Made by a program: the position numbers and the translations under genes. Under the pieces are notes generated by a model, which worked only from the letters and a program-made list of their open reading frames with translations, was not told where the DNA came from and made no database searches. This document shows positions 15,316-23,910 of a stretch of DNA of 64,000 nt, piece by piece. Within the stretch, counting starts at the first letter, position 1, and each line of letters begins with the position of its first letter. Source of the DNA: Undibacterium hunanense (GTDB lineage: Bacteria; Pseudomonadota; Gammaproteobacteria; Burkholderiales; Burkholderiaceae_D); contig NZ_JACOGF010000018.1 in the NCBI RefSeq assembly GCF_014284335.1, forward strand, positions 33,263 through 97,262. The letters run 5' to 3'.

Positions 15316-16206
15316 TCATACTTTCTTGATGGCAGTTTTGCCGAACAGACCTGCGGGTTTGATCGCCAATACCAGCAACAGCAATACCAGGCCAGGCACT
15401 TCCTTGTAACCGGTGGAGATATAAAAGCCGGTCGTGGTTTCAGCAATGCCCAATATCAGGCCGCCAACGATAGCGCCGACACCGGATGTCAAACCACCGA
15501 TAATTGCCACGGCAAACGCCTTCAGGCCCAGGGCAGAACCCATGGTGGCACCAGTCAGCGTCAGCGGTGCAACCAGCACACCGGCAAACGCCGCAGTAGC
15601 CGATGACAATGCATAGGAAAAGGTAATGACCATACTGGTATTGATGCCCATCAGGCCAGCCGCATCCCTGTCATTCGAAGTAGCGACTACCGCCTTGCCG
15701 TAGATGGATTTGCGGTTGAAAAATTCTACTGCCAGCATCATTGCCAGCGCGCCCAGCACGACCACTACTTGCATGGGCTGTACATTGGCACCGAGTATCT
15801 GGAATGGCGCTGCCGACAGCGGTGAAGGAAAGGTCAGGTCATCCTTGCCCCAGATATTTTCTGCGACATTTTTAAAAATGATGGCAAGTGCGATGGTGGA
15901 CATGATCCAGCCGAATTCGGATTTGATCTTGATGGCCGGGCGTACGCCTATCCATTCCACAAACATGCCCTGCAAGGCACCAAAGACGATGACGATGGGT
16001 ATCATCAGCCAATAATTCATATACGGGCCACCGTGAATATTACCGACCACGCTGAGACCAACCAGGGCCCCCAGCATCAGTGCTTCACCCTGACCGAAAT
16101 TGAGCGTGCCCGAAGTGGCAAATGTCAGCTGGTAGCCAAAGGCGATGACCGCATAGATCATGCCGAGGGCGATACCGCTGAAAACAAGCTGAAGTAAGAT
16201 TTCCAT
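15316..16206 (-). CDS. livH: Branched-chain amino acid ABC transporter permease LivH
   Basis: Second permease of the importer, 296 residues of mostly hydrophobic sequence with the family start LLQLVFSGIALGMIYAVIAFGYQL and the FNRKSIYGKAVVATSNDRDAAGLMGINT loop that docks the ATPase. ATG 16206 (MEILLQ) has GGA eight bases upstream; an in-frame ATG at 16215 is the alternative. It follows livJ after a 133-bp gap containing a terminator-like hairpin. Confidence 0.93.
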   Translation of the reverse strand: MEILLQLVFSGIALGMIYAVIAFGYQLTFATSGTLNFGQGEALMLGALVGLSVVGNIHGGPYMNYWLMIPIVIVFGALQGMFVEWIGVRPAIKIKSEFGWIMSTIALAIIFKNVAENIWGKDDLTFPSPLSAAPFQILGANVQPMQVVVVLGALAMMLAVEFFNRKSIYGKAVVATSNDRDAAGLMGINTSMVITFSYALSSATAAFAGVLVAPLTLTGATMGSALGLKAFAVAIIGGLTSGVGAIVGGLILGIAETTTGFYISTGYKEVPGLVLLLLVLAIKPAGLFGKTAIKKV

Positions 16207-16288
16207 TTTTTCCATCCAATGGAGTGCAGCTCACCAGCCGGCCCGGAATGAACCCGGGACAGTGAACAAGCTGACTGACTGAAAAAAA

Positions 16289-16313
16289 GGCCAGCCCCGG
16301 ATTGGAGCTGACC
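16289..16313 (-). terminator. Hairpin with U-tract between livJ and livH
   Basis: Minus-strand GGTCAGCTCC / GGGGCTGGCC imperfect stem followed by seven T (A7 at 16282-16288). Placed between the binding-protein gene and the permease genes, it could let livJ message exceed the membrane-component message, as SBPs are needed in excess. Confidence 0.72.
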
Positions 16314-16339
16314 GTTTGGCTACAGAGTGCGTCTACGCC

Positions 16340-17497
16340 TTATTTGGCAAGAACGATATGGCCACCCTTGGCTTCACCCATGACAGGGGTACCAGGCTTG
16401 ATGGCTTCATGATCATCATGTGTGAAAGGTTTGTTGTACGTGGTAACCACGCCTTCCACTTTTTCATTCAGATTTTCCAGCGCTTCACGGACTTTGACAC
16501 CATCGGTGCTACCAGCCTGCTTGAATGCTGCTGCCAGCAGATAAATGGAATCATAGCCTTGGGCTGCAGAGACGGCAGACGGCATGCGCTCCAGTTTATA
16601 AGCTTTTTGATAAGCTTCGATGAAGGCTTTGCGTTTAGCCGTATTCGGGTCCTGGATAAAGGTTTGCGGCATCATGGCACCGTCGCCATTTTTGCCGGCA
16701 TTATCAAGGAAGTTACCCATGGACAGTGTCCAGCTACCTATCATCGGTACTTTCCAGCCTAGTTTTTCCATGCCGTTGGCAATCTGTGCCAGTTCAGGGC
16801 CAATACCATAGGTCAGGATAACTTGTGCGCCACCTTGTTTGGCCTTCAGCAACTGGGCCGTCATGTCCACATCCTTGATATTGAACTTCTCTACCGCGAC
16901 TGGCTTGATGCCTTTCGCACTCAATACTTTTTCCAGATCTTCACGGCCAAGCTGGCCGTAATTGGTAGAGTCTGCAAGGATGGCGACTTTGGTGAATTTG
17001 TTTTTTGTGACAGCTTCATCAACAATCATTGCAGACTGTATGGTGTCACTGGCTGCGGTACGGAAAACATAGTTATCCTTGTGTTCCGGCGCAACAAACT
17101 GCTTGGTGATCACACTACCTGTCGCCACATTGTTCAATACCGGGATTTTTGCTTCCTGGTAAAAACGCTGGGAAGCCAGTGCCACGCCAGTGTTGATATA
17201 ACCGACGGTTGCAGATACTTTTTCTTTGTTGATGAGTTCTTGTGCTACTTGCACGCCGCGCTCATTTTTGGCTTCGTCGTCGCGCTCAACCAGTTGCAAC
17301 TGGCGGCCCAGGACGCCACCCTTGGCATTGATTTCACTGACAGCCAACCTGACGCCGTCACGCATCGATACGCCCATCGGGGCAGAGCCACCAGTAAAAG
17401 GGCCGGCAACACCGATTTTGATCGGATCAGCTGCGTGGGCAACAGCCACCCAGCTCAACAAAGCGGACGCAACTAGGGATTGGATTTTATAGGACAT
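16340..17497 (-). CDS. livJ: Branched-chain amino acid ABC transporter substrate-binding protein
   Basis: Periplasmic binding protein of 385 residues, Leu/Ile/Val-binding (Peripla_BP_6) class. A signal peptide ends near AHA-ADP (residue 22), followed by the diagnostic DPIKIGVAGPFTGGSAPMG and VSEINAKGGVLGRQLQLV. The two lobes are recognisable, with the LADSTNYGQLGREDLEKVL motif after the first crossover. ATG 17497 has AGGAGACC upstream. Substrate range within branched-chain or related amino acids is unknown. First gene of the liv operon. Confidence 0.94.
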   Translation of the reverse strand: MSYKIQSLVASALLSWVAVAHAADPIKIGVAGPFTGGSAPMGVSMRDGVRLAVSEINAKGGVLGRQLQLVERDDEAKNERGVQVAQELINKEKVSATVGYINTGVALASQRFYQEAKIPVLNNVATGSVITKQFVAPEHKDNYVFRTAASDTIQSAMIVDEAVTKNKFTKVAILADSTNYGQLGREDLEKVLSAKGIKPVAVEKFNIKDVDMTAQLLKAKQGGAQVILTYGIGPELAQIANGMEKLGWKVPMIGSWTLSMGNFLDNAGKNGDGAMMPQTFIQDPNTAKRKAFIEAYQKAYKLERMPSAVSAAQGYDSIYLLAAAFKQAGSTDGVKVREALENLNEKVEGVVTTYNKPFTHDDHEAIKPGTPVMGEAKGGHIVLAK

Positions 17498-17863
17498 GCT
17501 GGTCTCCTGAATTATTTTTTGGTTGGTAGTTCAAAAATGGAATTAATGAATTACCGTGCCAAGTTAGCAGGAAGTGATCAACATGTTGAAAATTACGCTA
17601 CTTAAGTAATACTACGCACCGTCAGGACAACAAGCCGCAAACCATGACTGAATAAAATTCAGCACCAGCCGCCAAGCCTTATGTAGCAAGGCCTGACGGA
17701 TTCTGTGGCATTTTTTTAACGGGGTTTTTCGATGAAAAAAATCCTTACCAAGAATTTTTTTCATGCATTCAGTGAATTTTTTTCATCCATTCAATGCAAG
17801 GCTATTGTTTATGCAACATACACAGGCATGCACAAGTAAATGCAAGCAAACACAAGGCCGGGA
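17498..17863. other. 365-bp control region upstream of livJ
   Basis: No gene recognised. Two perfect palindromes, TCAACATGTTGA (17578-17589) and TACTTAAGTA (17599-17608), lie 80-110 bp before livJ and could be operators. Further away are a tandem 22-bp repeat (17752-17795) and AT-rich sequence after the DUF4197 gene. Confidence 0.5.
17752..17795. repeat. Two tandem 22-bp repeats with an inverted partner
   Basis: GAATTTTTTTCATGCATTCAGT is followed without gap by GAATTTTTTTCATCCATTCAAT. An inverted partner GATGAAAAAAATCC lies at 17731-17744, making a possible stem-loop with the first unit. It sits about 70 bp beyond the DUF4197 stop. Confidence 0.7.
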
Positions 17864-18565
17864 TTACTTGAGCAGGCTGAACACTTTGCTGATCGCCTTG
17901 CTGCCAGCACCAATCGGGTCCTTGCGTATGGCTTTTTCTTCTTCCGCGATCATCACAAACAGACCATCCATGGCTTTCTGGGTGACATAGCCTTCTACCG
18001 TTGCCTCTTGCTGGGAAACGGCACCGAACTTCTGCGCCTGTCCCATGATGCTATTGTATTTGGCTGACAAGCCCGCTTTGTCCGTCACACCCTTGACCAT
18101 GGGCAAGAACTTGGCGCTGAGTGGCGTTGCGGTTTTTTCCTTGAAAAAATCGGTCACGGACGTGTCGCCACCGGTCAGGATATTTTTTGCGTCGGTCAGC
18201 GACATGGACTTGACTGCATTCACCAGCAAAGGCTTGGCCATAGGTACAGCGGCTTCGGCAGCGCGGTTCATGGAAACCACCAGCTCATCGAGTTGCTGGC
18301 CCTTGCCTGTCATTTGCAGAATCGGGCGGGCTTTTTCCAATATCGACGGCAACTGGATCTTGACCTTGTCGTTGTTCAGGAAACCGTTTTCCACTCCCAG
18401 CTTGCTGACTGCGGCGGCAGAGCCCTTGTCCAGGGCTGCTTTCAGGCCGGTACTGGCATCCTGGTTACTTAAATCGGCAAATGACTGGGCCAGGGCAGCG
18501 TTGGTACTGCCAGCAATGGCAACAGTTAACAGCAGGCGGGTGCACAGGGAGGAGATGGAGGACAT
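17864..18565 (-). CDS. DUF4197 domain-containing protein
   Basis: A 233-residue exported protein of unknown function. A signal peptide ends about ALA-QS (residue 26); the rest fits the DUF4197 pattern (ASTGLKAALDKGSAAAVSKLG near the start; FFKEKTATPLSAKFLPMVKGVTDKAGL; YVTQKAMDGLFVMIAEEEKAIRKDP near the end). It is mainly helical and probably periplasmic. ATG 18565 with GGAAAAAAC upstream is preferred because the signal peptide starts there; the frame remains open further upstream into dgt. It starts 46 bp after dgt. Confidence 0.87.
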   Translation of the reverse strand: MSSISSLCTRLLLTVAIAGSTNAALAQSFADLSNQDASTGLKAALDKGSAAAVSKLGVENGFLNNDKVKIQLPSILEKARPILQMTGKGQQLDELVVSMNRAAEAAVPMAKPLLVNAVKSMSLTDAKNILTGGDTSVTDFFKEKTATPLSAKFLPMVKGVTDKAGLSAKYNSIMGQAQKFGAVSQQEATVEGYVTQKAMDGLFVMIAEEEKAIRKDPIGAGSKAISKVFSLLK

Positions 18566-18611
18566 GTTTTTTCCAAAATAAAAGAGAGGCCATGATAGCC
18601 CGGTTTCAGAT

Positions 18612-19763
18612 TCAAATTTCATCGACCATGAACAAACGGCGGTGCTCACGCATCGCATAACGATCGGTCATGCCGGCAATATAATCTGCAATTTTTCTCA
18701 CCTGCAAGCGCAGATGCTCTTCTTCCGGCAATTCCCGTTTTACCTGATAGTCTGGCGGCAACAGATTCGGCTCCTGGAACATGGCTCCGAACAATTCAGT
18801 GATGGTCCGCCTGGCTTTGTAGGTCATGCGGTTAACCTGATAATGCCGGTACAGGTTTTCAAACAGAAATTGCTTGAGTGCCTGCGCTTCCTGATACATG
18901 GGTTCGGAAAAAGCAATCATTCTTTCCATGTCGCGCACGTCATCAACATTGGCCGGTGCGCATTCGCGGATTTTTTGCGCAGAAGTCTGTATCAGATCGA
19001 CGATGAGGGTATTGATCATGCGTCGTATGGTTTCAGCGATTGCCCGCCGTCCATTGATACCTGGATAACTGGCATCCACGATGGCGCGATGGCGGGCATA
19101 AATGTCCAGATCCATCAACTGCGTTTCCTGTAGCAGGCCGGAGCGCAAGCCATCATCAATATCATGATTATTATAGGCGATGGCATCAGCAAGGTTGGTC
19201 ACCTGTGCCTCCAGCGTGGGCCTTTTCTTTTCAATAAAGCGCAGGCCGACATCGCCCAGCAGGCGGGCATTGGTGATGGAGCAGTGCTTGAGTATGCCTT
19301 CACGGGTTTCGAAAGTCAGATTCAAGCCGTCAAATGCGCCATAGCGCTCTTCCAGCTGATCGACTACACGCAGGCTTTGCAGATTATGTTCAAAGCCACC
19401 AAAGGCCTTCATGCAGGTATTCAGGGCATCCTGACCGGCATGCCCAAAAGGGGTATGGCCCAGATCATGCGCCAGCGAAATGGCTTCGACCAGATCTTCA
19501 TTCAGACGCAGATTGCGGGCGATGGAGCGCCCTATCTGGGCGACTTCCAGGCTGTGGGTCAGACGGTTGCGGAATAAATCGCCTTCATGATTGACGAAAA
19601 CCTGGGTCTTGTATTCAAGCCGGCGAAAGGCGGTGCAATGAATGATACGGTCACGGTCACGCTGATATTCACTGCGTGACGACGACGCCTCTTCGGCGTG
19701 ACGCCGACCTCGTGTGCTGGCAGATTGTGCTGCATAGGGAGCGAGGTGAGCGTCAGAGAACAT
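18612..19763 (-). CDS. dgt: Deoxyguanosinetriphosphate triphosphohydrolase-like protein
   Basis: HD-superfamily dNTPase, 383 residues, which cleaves dGTP or other dNTPs to nucleoside plus triphosphate. The metal ligands are visible: RLTHSLEV (His70), AHDLGHTPFGHAG (His99-Asp100 and His103), and the later YNNHDIDDG. The shorter length and sequence correspond to the widespread dGTPase-like class often left without a precise substrate. It starts only 5 nt after the aroK-aroB fusion gene, as in the common pil-aro-dgt cluster of betaproteobacteria. Confidence 0.93.
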   Translation of the reverse strand: MFSDAHLAPYAAQSASTRGRRHAEEASSSRSEYQRDRDRIIHCTAFRRLEYKTQVFVNHEGDLFRNRLTHSLEVAQIGRSIARNLRLNEDLVEAISLAHDLGHTPFGHAGQDALNTCMKAFGGFEHNLQSLRVVDQLEERYGAFDGLNLTFETREGILKHCSITNARLLGDVGLRFIEKKRPTLEAQVTNLADAIAYNNHDIDDGLRSGLLQETQLMDLDIYARHRAIVDASYPGINGRRAIAETIRRMINTLIVDLIQTSAQKIRECAPANVDDVRDMERMIAFSEPMYQEAQALKQFLFENLYRHYQVNRMTYKARRTITELFGAMFQEPNLLPPDYQVKRELPEEEHLRLQVRKIADYIAGMTDRYAMREHRRLFMVDEI

Positions 19764-19768
19764 GATCG

Positions 19769-21421
19769 TCAGTGAGAAATACAGCTACGCAGGGTTTGCA
19801 GCAGAATATCCTGGGGCACGCTGGTAATGACAGCCTGGCCCAGCGGTTTCAACAGGATGAACTTGATCTTGCCGCCTTCATTCTTCTTGTCGACTTCCAT
19901 CAATTCCAGCCAGCGTTCTTCACCCAGATCTGGCGCAACGGTAGGCAAGCCTGCGGCTTCCACCAGTTGCTTGATGCGGGTCTTGCTGACGTAATCCATA
20001 TATCCAAGGCGGCAGGACAGGTCTGCGGCCATCACCATGCCACAGCCTACGGCTTCACCATGTAGCCACTTACCATAGCCCAGACCAGATTCTATGGCGT
20101 GGCCAAAGGTATGGCCAAAATTTAAAATCGCGCGCAAGCCACCTTCGCGTTCATCCTGGCGGACAATATCGGCCTTGATTTCACACGAACGCAAAATTGC
20201 ATGCGTCAGGGCGGCGGCATCCTTGGCGCGCAGGGCGGCCATATTGGCTTCTATCCAGTCAAAGAATGCAGCATCGATAATGGCACCGTGCTTGATCACT
20301 TCTGCCAGTCCGGCAGACAATTCCTTGTCCGGCAGGCTTTGCAGCGTACCGATATCGGCAATCACTGCCTGCGGCTGGTAAAACGCGCCTATCATATTCT
20401 TGCCCAGCGGATGGTTGATGCCGGTCTTGCCACCTACCGACGAATCTACCTGTGACAACAGGGTAGTCGGTACCTGGACAAATGGTACGCCGCGCATGTA
20501 GGCGGACGCCGCAAAACCTGTCATGTCACCAATCACACCGCCACCTAAGGCCAGCAGGGTGGTTTTTCTGTCACATTTCTGTTCCAGCAATGCATCAAAA
20601 ATCAGCATCAGGCTGGTCCAGTTTTTCTGCTCTTCACCATCAGGCAACACAACGGATACCACATCCTTGCCGGCAGCTCGCAGGCCTGCTTCCAGTCCGG
20701 CCAGATAAATCGGGGCCACAACGGTATTGGTCACGATGACGATACGCTTGCCCTTGATCTGGGATTGCAGGAACTGGCTGTCAGACAACAGGGAGGAACC
20801 GATGGAAATGGGGTAGCTGCGCTCACCTAAATCGACGTTCAAGACCTTGCTTGAGGAATTATTTTCGGGAGACATAGTTTGCTTTGTACTGTCATCGGAC
20901 TCACTGCCGAATTGCTGCGGCAATTTATCCAGGATGGACTGCACTAAAAATTGGACATTCGGCCGCCCGGTTTCAACAACCAGATGGGCAACTTCCTGAT
21001 ATAGGGGGTCACGCTGGGATTCTAACTCTTCCAGCTTTTTGCGGGGATCACCGGTACGCAATAAAGGCCGGTTTTTGTCGTGCCGGGTACGCTGCAATAT
21101 GCTTTGTATTCCGGCGCGCAAATAAATAACGGTGCCGCGCTCATGCAAAAACTTCCTGCTTTCTGCATTTAACACGGCACCGCCACCTGTAGCCAAAACG
21201 ATATTTTCCTGAGCCGTCAAATCACGGATGGCATCCGCTTCACGCTGGCGAAAGCTTGCCTCACCCTCGATCTCGAATATCACGGGAATAGAGACGCCGG
21301 TACGCGCCTCCACTTCGTGATCAGAATCAATGAATCGCTTATTAAGTTTTTTTGCCAGGGCCCGGCCAACCGTAGTTTTGCCGGAGCCCATCAGGCCTAC
21401 TAGAAAAATATTAGTCGACAC
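19769..21421 (-). CDS. aroKB: Bifunctional shikimate kinase / 3-dehydroquinate synthase (AroK-AroB fusion)
   Basis: A single 550-residue frame covering two shikimate-pathway enzymes. Residues 1-170 are shikimate kinase: P-loop GLMGSGKTT (9-17), DSDHEVE, and the GGGAV shikimate site. About residues 190-550 are 3-dehydroquinate synthase: LALGGGVIGDMTGFAASA, QVDSSVGGKTGIN, and FGHTFGHAIE metal ligands. A polar linker around Met182 (MSPENNSSSK) looks like a former aroB start, but no Shine-Dalgarno precedes it. The fused gene starts with GTG and a weak ribosome site. In most relatives aroK and aroB are separate neighbours in the same order. Confidence 0.93.
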   Translation of the reverse strand: MSTNIFLVGLMGSGKTTVGRALAKKLNKRFIDSDHEVEARTGVSIPVIFEIEGEASFRQREADAIRDLTAQENIVLATGGGAVLNAESRKFLHERGTVIYLRAGIQSILQRTRHDKNRPLLRTGDPRKKLEELESQRDPLYQEVAHLVVETGRPNVQFLVQSILDKLPQQFGSESDDSTKQTMSPENNSSSKVLNVDLGERSYPISIGSSLLSDSQFLQSQIKGKRIVIVTNTVVAPIYLAGLEAGLRAAGKDVVSVVLPDGEEQKNWTSLMLIFDALLEQKCDRKTTLLALGGGVIGDMTGFAASAYMRGVPFVQVPTTLLSQVDSSVGGKTGINHPLGKNMIGAFYQPQAVIADIGTLQSLPDKELSAGLAEVIKHGAIIDAAFFDWIEANMAALRAKDAAALTHAILRSCEIKADIVRQDEREGGLRAILNFGHTFGHAIESGLGYGKWLHGEAVGCGMVMAADLSCRLGYMDYVSKTRIKQLVEAAGLPTVAPDLGEERWLELMEVDKKNEGGKIKFILLKPLGQAVITSVPQDILLQTLRSCISH

Positions 21422-21474
21422 TATTTCTTATTTCATACACATAACAATAAACTTGCCAGACTAATATTTCATCA

Positions 21475-23850
21475 TCAGCAACCACCAACTGCCAGATTCT
21501 GGATCGTCATGGTGCTGGTCGCAGTAATGTTCTGAGCATCCTTGACGGTGATCGTCACAGCCGTATCCGCAGCCACGCAGCGTGTACCCTGCGTACCCAG
21601 TGAAACATTGATTGATCTTCCAGTAAAGCTCAGAGGATTCAATGGGTCTGGGTTAGTACCAGATACAGTGGACAACAATGTATTGTTTGTAAATACTTGG
21701 AACGGCGCATTACCACCGGTCAGATTCAACAAAATAGTCGACACATTTGTTTCATTAATCGTGAATACCGAAGGACTAATGAACAACGATGTAGCTGGTA
21801 TTGTTGCTGTCACAGTGACAGAACTGGTATTTCCGGACGCATCTGCAACCACAATCACTGCCGTACCAACTTTCGCCAGCGTTACATTGAATACGCCACC
21901 ACTAGCTGACACCGTTCCATTGTTAACCGTCGCGATGGATTGGTTGTTCGACGTAATATTGTATGGAGCTGAGCCACCATCAACACGGAACGTCAGCACG
22001 TCGCCAACATATCCTGTACTTACCGTTGGTGTAACTGCCAGTGTTGCACTGGTTGTACCAATCACGGTGACATTGATTGGCACTCGTGCACCAACGCTGT
22101 CCACAACAGAGACGAGTGCAGTACCTGCTGTGACACCAGTCAAAGTCAATCCAGCGCCACTAACAACTGCAGTAACAATGCGTGCGTCGCTTGTTGTCGC
22201 CGTATAAGGGCCTGTACCACCACCAATTGTGTAGACGGGCGCTGCACCGATTGACAAATTAAGGTTGGCAGCAGCAGAGGTATAAAGCGCAACTGCAGTA
22301 CCGGAGCCGACACTGACAACGATTGCCACGGGTGTTCCCGCTGCATCCTTGACTTGGACAGTCGCATTACCTGATGCCACACCAGTGATTGTCAATGTGG
22401 TCCCGCTTACCGATGTTGTAACTATCGCTGCGTTACTGCTGGTTGCAGAGTACGGCCCAGTACCACCACCAATTTGATAAGTCGGAGAAGCAGCCACTGC
22501 AATAGTCACGGCTGCAGGCGCTGTTGTGAACAAACTATTGACTGTGCCACTACCAACTGTAACGGCAATGGTGATCGGGTTGCTACCACCTGCTTCGCGC
22601 AAAATAACATTCGCATTGCCAGGAATAATGCCGTTAATCACCAAATTCGAACCTGAGACAGATGTAGTAACCACGCTTGTATTGCTACTCGTTGCGGTGT
22701 ACGGCACGCTTCCCCCGCCAAGTACATAGGTGTTACTGCCACCCACTGCGATGTTCACTGCACTTGGTGCGGTCGAATAAAAAGTTGCACCGGAGCCAAT
22801 GGTCACATTGATATTCACTGTTATACCCAGGCTATCCTTGACTGTAACAACAGTACTGCCTGGACTTACGCCAGTGACAACAAATTTATTGCCATTGATA
22901 CCGACCGTTGCAATCTGCGTGTTACCACTCGTGGCAGAGTAAATCTGACTACCACCACCGATAGAGAAAGTCGGGCTCGTGGTACCGATGCCAACGGTCA
23001 GATTTGTCGGAGCAGAAGTGAACAGAGCAGCTGTCGAACCTACAGTAACCGTAATGCTGACCGTTCCTGTAGATGCATCCCTTACCACCACCGTAGTCGT
23101 ACCAACCGAAGCGCCTGTAATAGTCAAGGTTGTTCCGGAGATAGAAGCCGTACCCACCGCATTATTGCTACTACCCACAGAGTAAGGTCCATTACCACCA
23201 CCAACCTTATAGGTCGCTGCGGCACCAACACCTACGTTAATAGCACTTGCTGCAGTAGTGAACAACGGATCGGAAGAGCCGACTACGACAGGAAGTTCAA
23301 CAACGCCACCAACACTATCCTTGACGGACACCGTAGTCCGGCCGCCTGATACACCTGTCACGACAAAAGTATTATTGTTTGCTGTAACAGTCGCAATCGA
23401 CAGGTTGTTACTGGTAACGGTGTACACCAGACTGCCACCACCAATAGTATAGGTGGTGGAATTTTCACCAACACCGACAACAATGCCTGTGCTAGGTGCT
23501 GAAGTGAACAGATCCACACCGCTACCTATCGTCACGTCAATGCTGACCGAAATGCCGGCACCATCTTTGACGGCGATCGTGGCCTTGCCACCATTACCAC
23601 CTTTGATGGTCAGGGTGCTACCGTTGACCGTCACAATGGCTGCTGCAGAATTACTTGTTGCCGTGTAAGAAGGAACGCCACCGCCTATGCTATAGGTACG
23701 CGTTTCACCCGGCGCGATCGTCAAGGCACCAGGCGCAGTCGTAAACAAGGCGACTCCGTTTGTATTACCTGGTGAGCCACCGCCACCACCACAAGCCGTC
23801 AGGCCGACCAGCAGTAATAATGCGAACACTTCGCGAATAAACTTCATCAT
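21475..23850 (-). CDS. Lipoprotein with about nine tandem Ig-like repeats
   Basis: A 791-residue probable outer-membrane or surface lipoprotein. The signal sequence ends in a lipobox LTAC (Cys20) followed by a Gly-rich linker. About nine repeats of roughly 78-85 residues follow, each with the pattern ALFTSAP...(Y)xIGGGxxPYxATSxN...SGxxLTITGVxxGxxTVxVKDxxG...VTVGSG, resembling bacterial Ig-like (Big_2-type) beta-sandwiches; the last two are diverged. The final repeat has two Cys (TRC and the C-terminal GGC) that could bridge. ATG 23850 with AGGTG upstream is used. It lies 60 bp after pilQ and before aroKB on the same strand, interrupting the usual pilQ-aroK junction. Specific function unknown. 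Confidence 0.82.
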   Translation of the reverse strand: MMKFIREVFALLLLVGLTACGGGGGSPGNTNGVALFTTAPGALTIAPGETRTYSIGGGVPSYTATSNSAAAIVTVNGSTLTIKGGNGGKATIAVKDGAGISVSIDVTIGSGVDLFTSAPSTGIVVGVGENSTTYTIGGGSLVYTVTSNNLSIATVTANNNTFVVTGVSGGRTTVSVKDSVGGVVELPVVVGSSDPLFTTAASAINVGVGAAATYKVGGGNGPYSVGSSNNAVGTASISGTTLTITGASVGTTTVVVRDASTGTVSITVTVGSTAALFTSAPTNLTVGIGTTSPTFSIGGGSQIYSATSGNTQIATVGINGNKFVVTGVSPGSTVVTVKDSLGITVNINVTIGSGATFYSTAPSAVNIAVGGSNTYVLGGGSVPYTATSSNTSVVTTSVSGSNLVINGIIPGNANVILREAGGSNPITIAVTVGSGTVNSLFTTAPAAVTIAVAASPTYQIGGGTGPYSATSSNAAIVTTSVSGTTLTITGVASGNATVQVKDAAGTPVAIVVSVGSGTAVALYTSAAANLNLSIGAAPVYTIGGGTGPYTATTSDARIVTAVVSGAGLTLTGVTAGTALVSVVDSVGARVPINVTVIGTTSATLAVTPTVSTGYVGDVLTFRVDGGSAPYNITSNNQSIATVNNGTVSASGGVFNVTLAKVGTAVIVVADASGNTSSVTVTATIPATSLFISPSVFTINETNVSTILLNLTGGNAPFQVFTNNTLLSTVSGTNPDPLNPLSFTGRSINVSLGTQGTRCVAADTAVTITVKDAQNITATSTMTIQNLAVGGC

Positions 23851-23910
23851 GAAACACCTATAGTTAAACAAATTCGTAAAATTGGTACTAGCAACTGTAC
23901 ACATTAGCAA

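Noticed and set aside
14791..15606. 271-codon open frame (+) antisense to livM-livG and livH
   Set aside because: Gln/His-rich antisense translation of membrane-protein codons, no ribosome site, no domain.
17548..17562. TTGGCACG-N4-TTCA before livJ, resembling a sigma-54 -24/-12 promoter
   Set aside because: The -24 half is good, but the essential GC of the -12 half is replaced by CA, so it does not meet the consensus.
20869..20880. Separate aroB start codon inside the aroKB fusion
   Set aside because: An ATG exists at the linker but has no Shine-Dalgarno sequence and the frame continues uninterrupted from the kinase domain, so one fused gene is the simpler reading.
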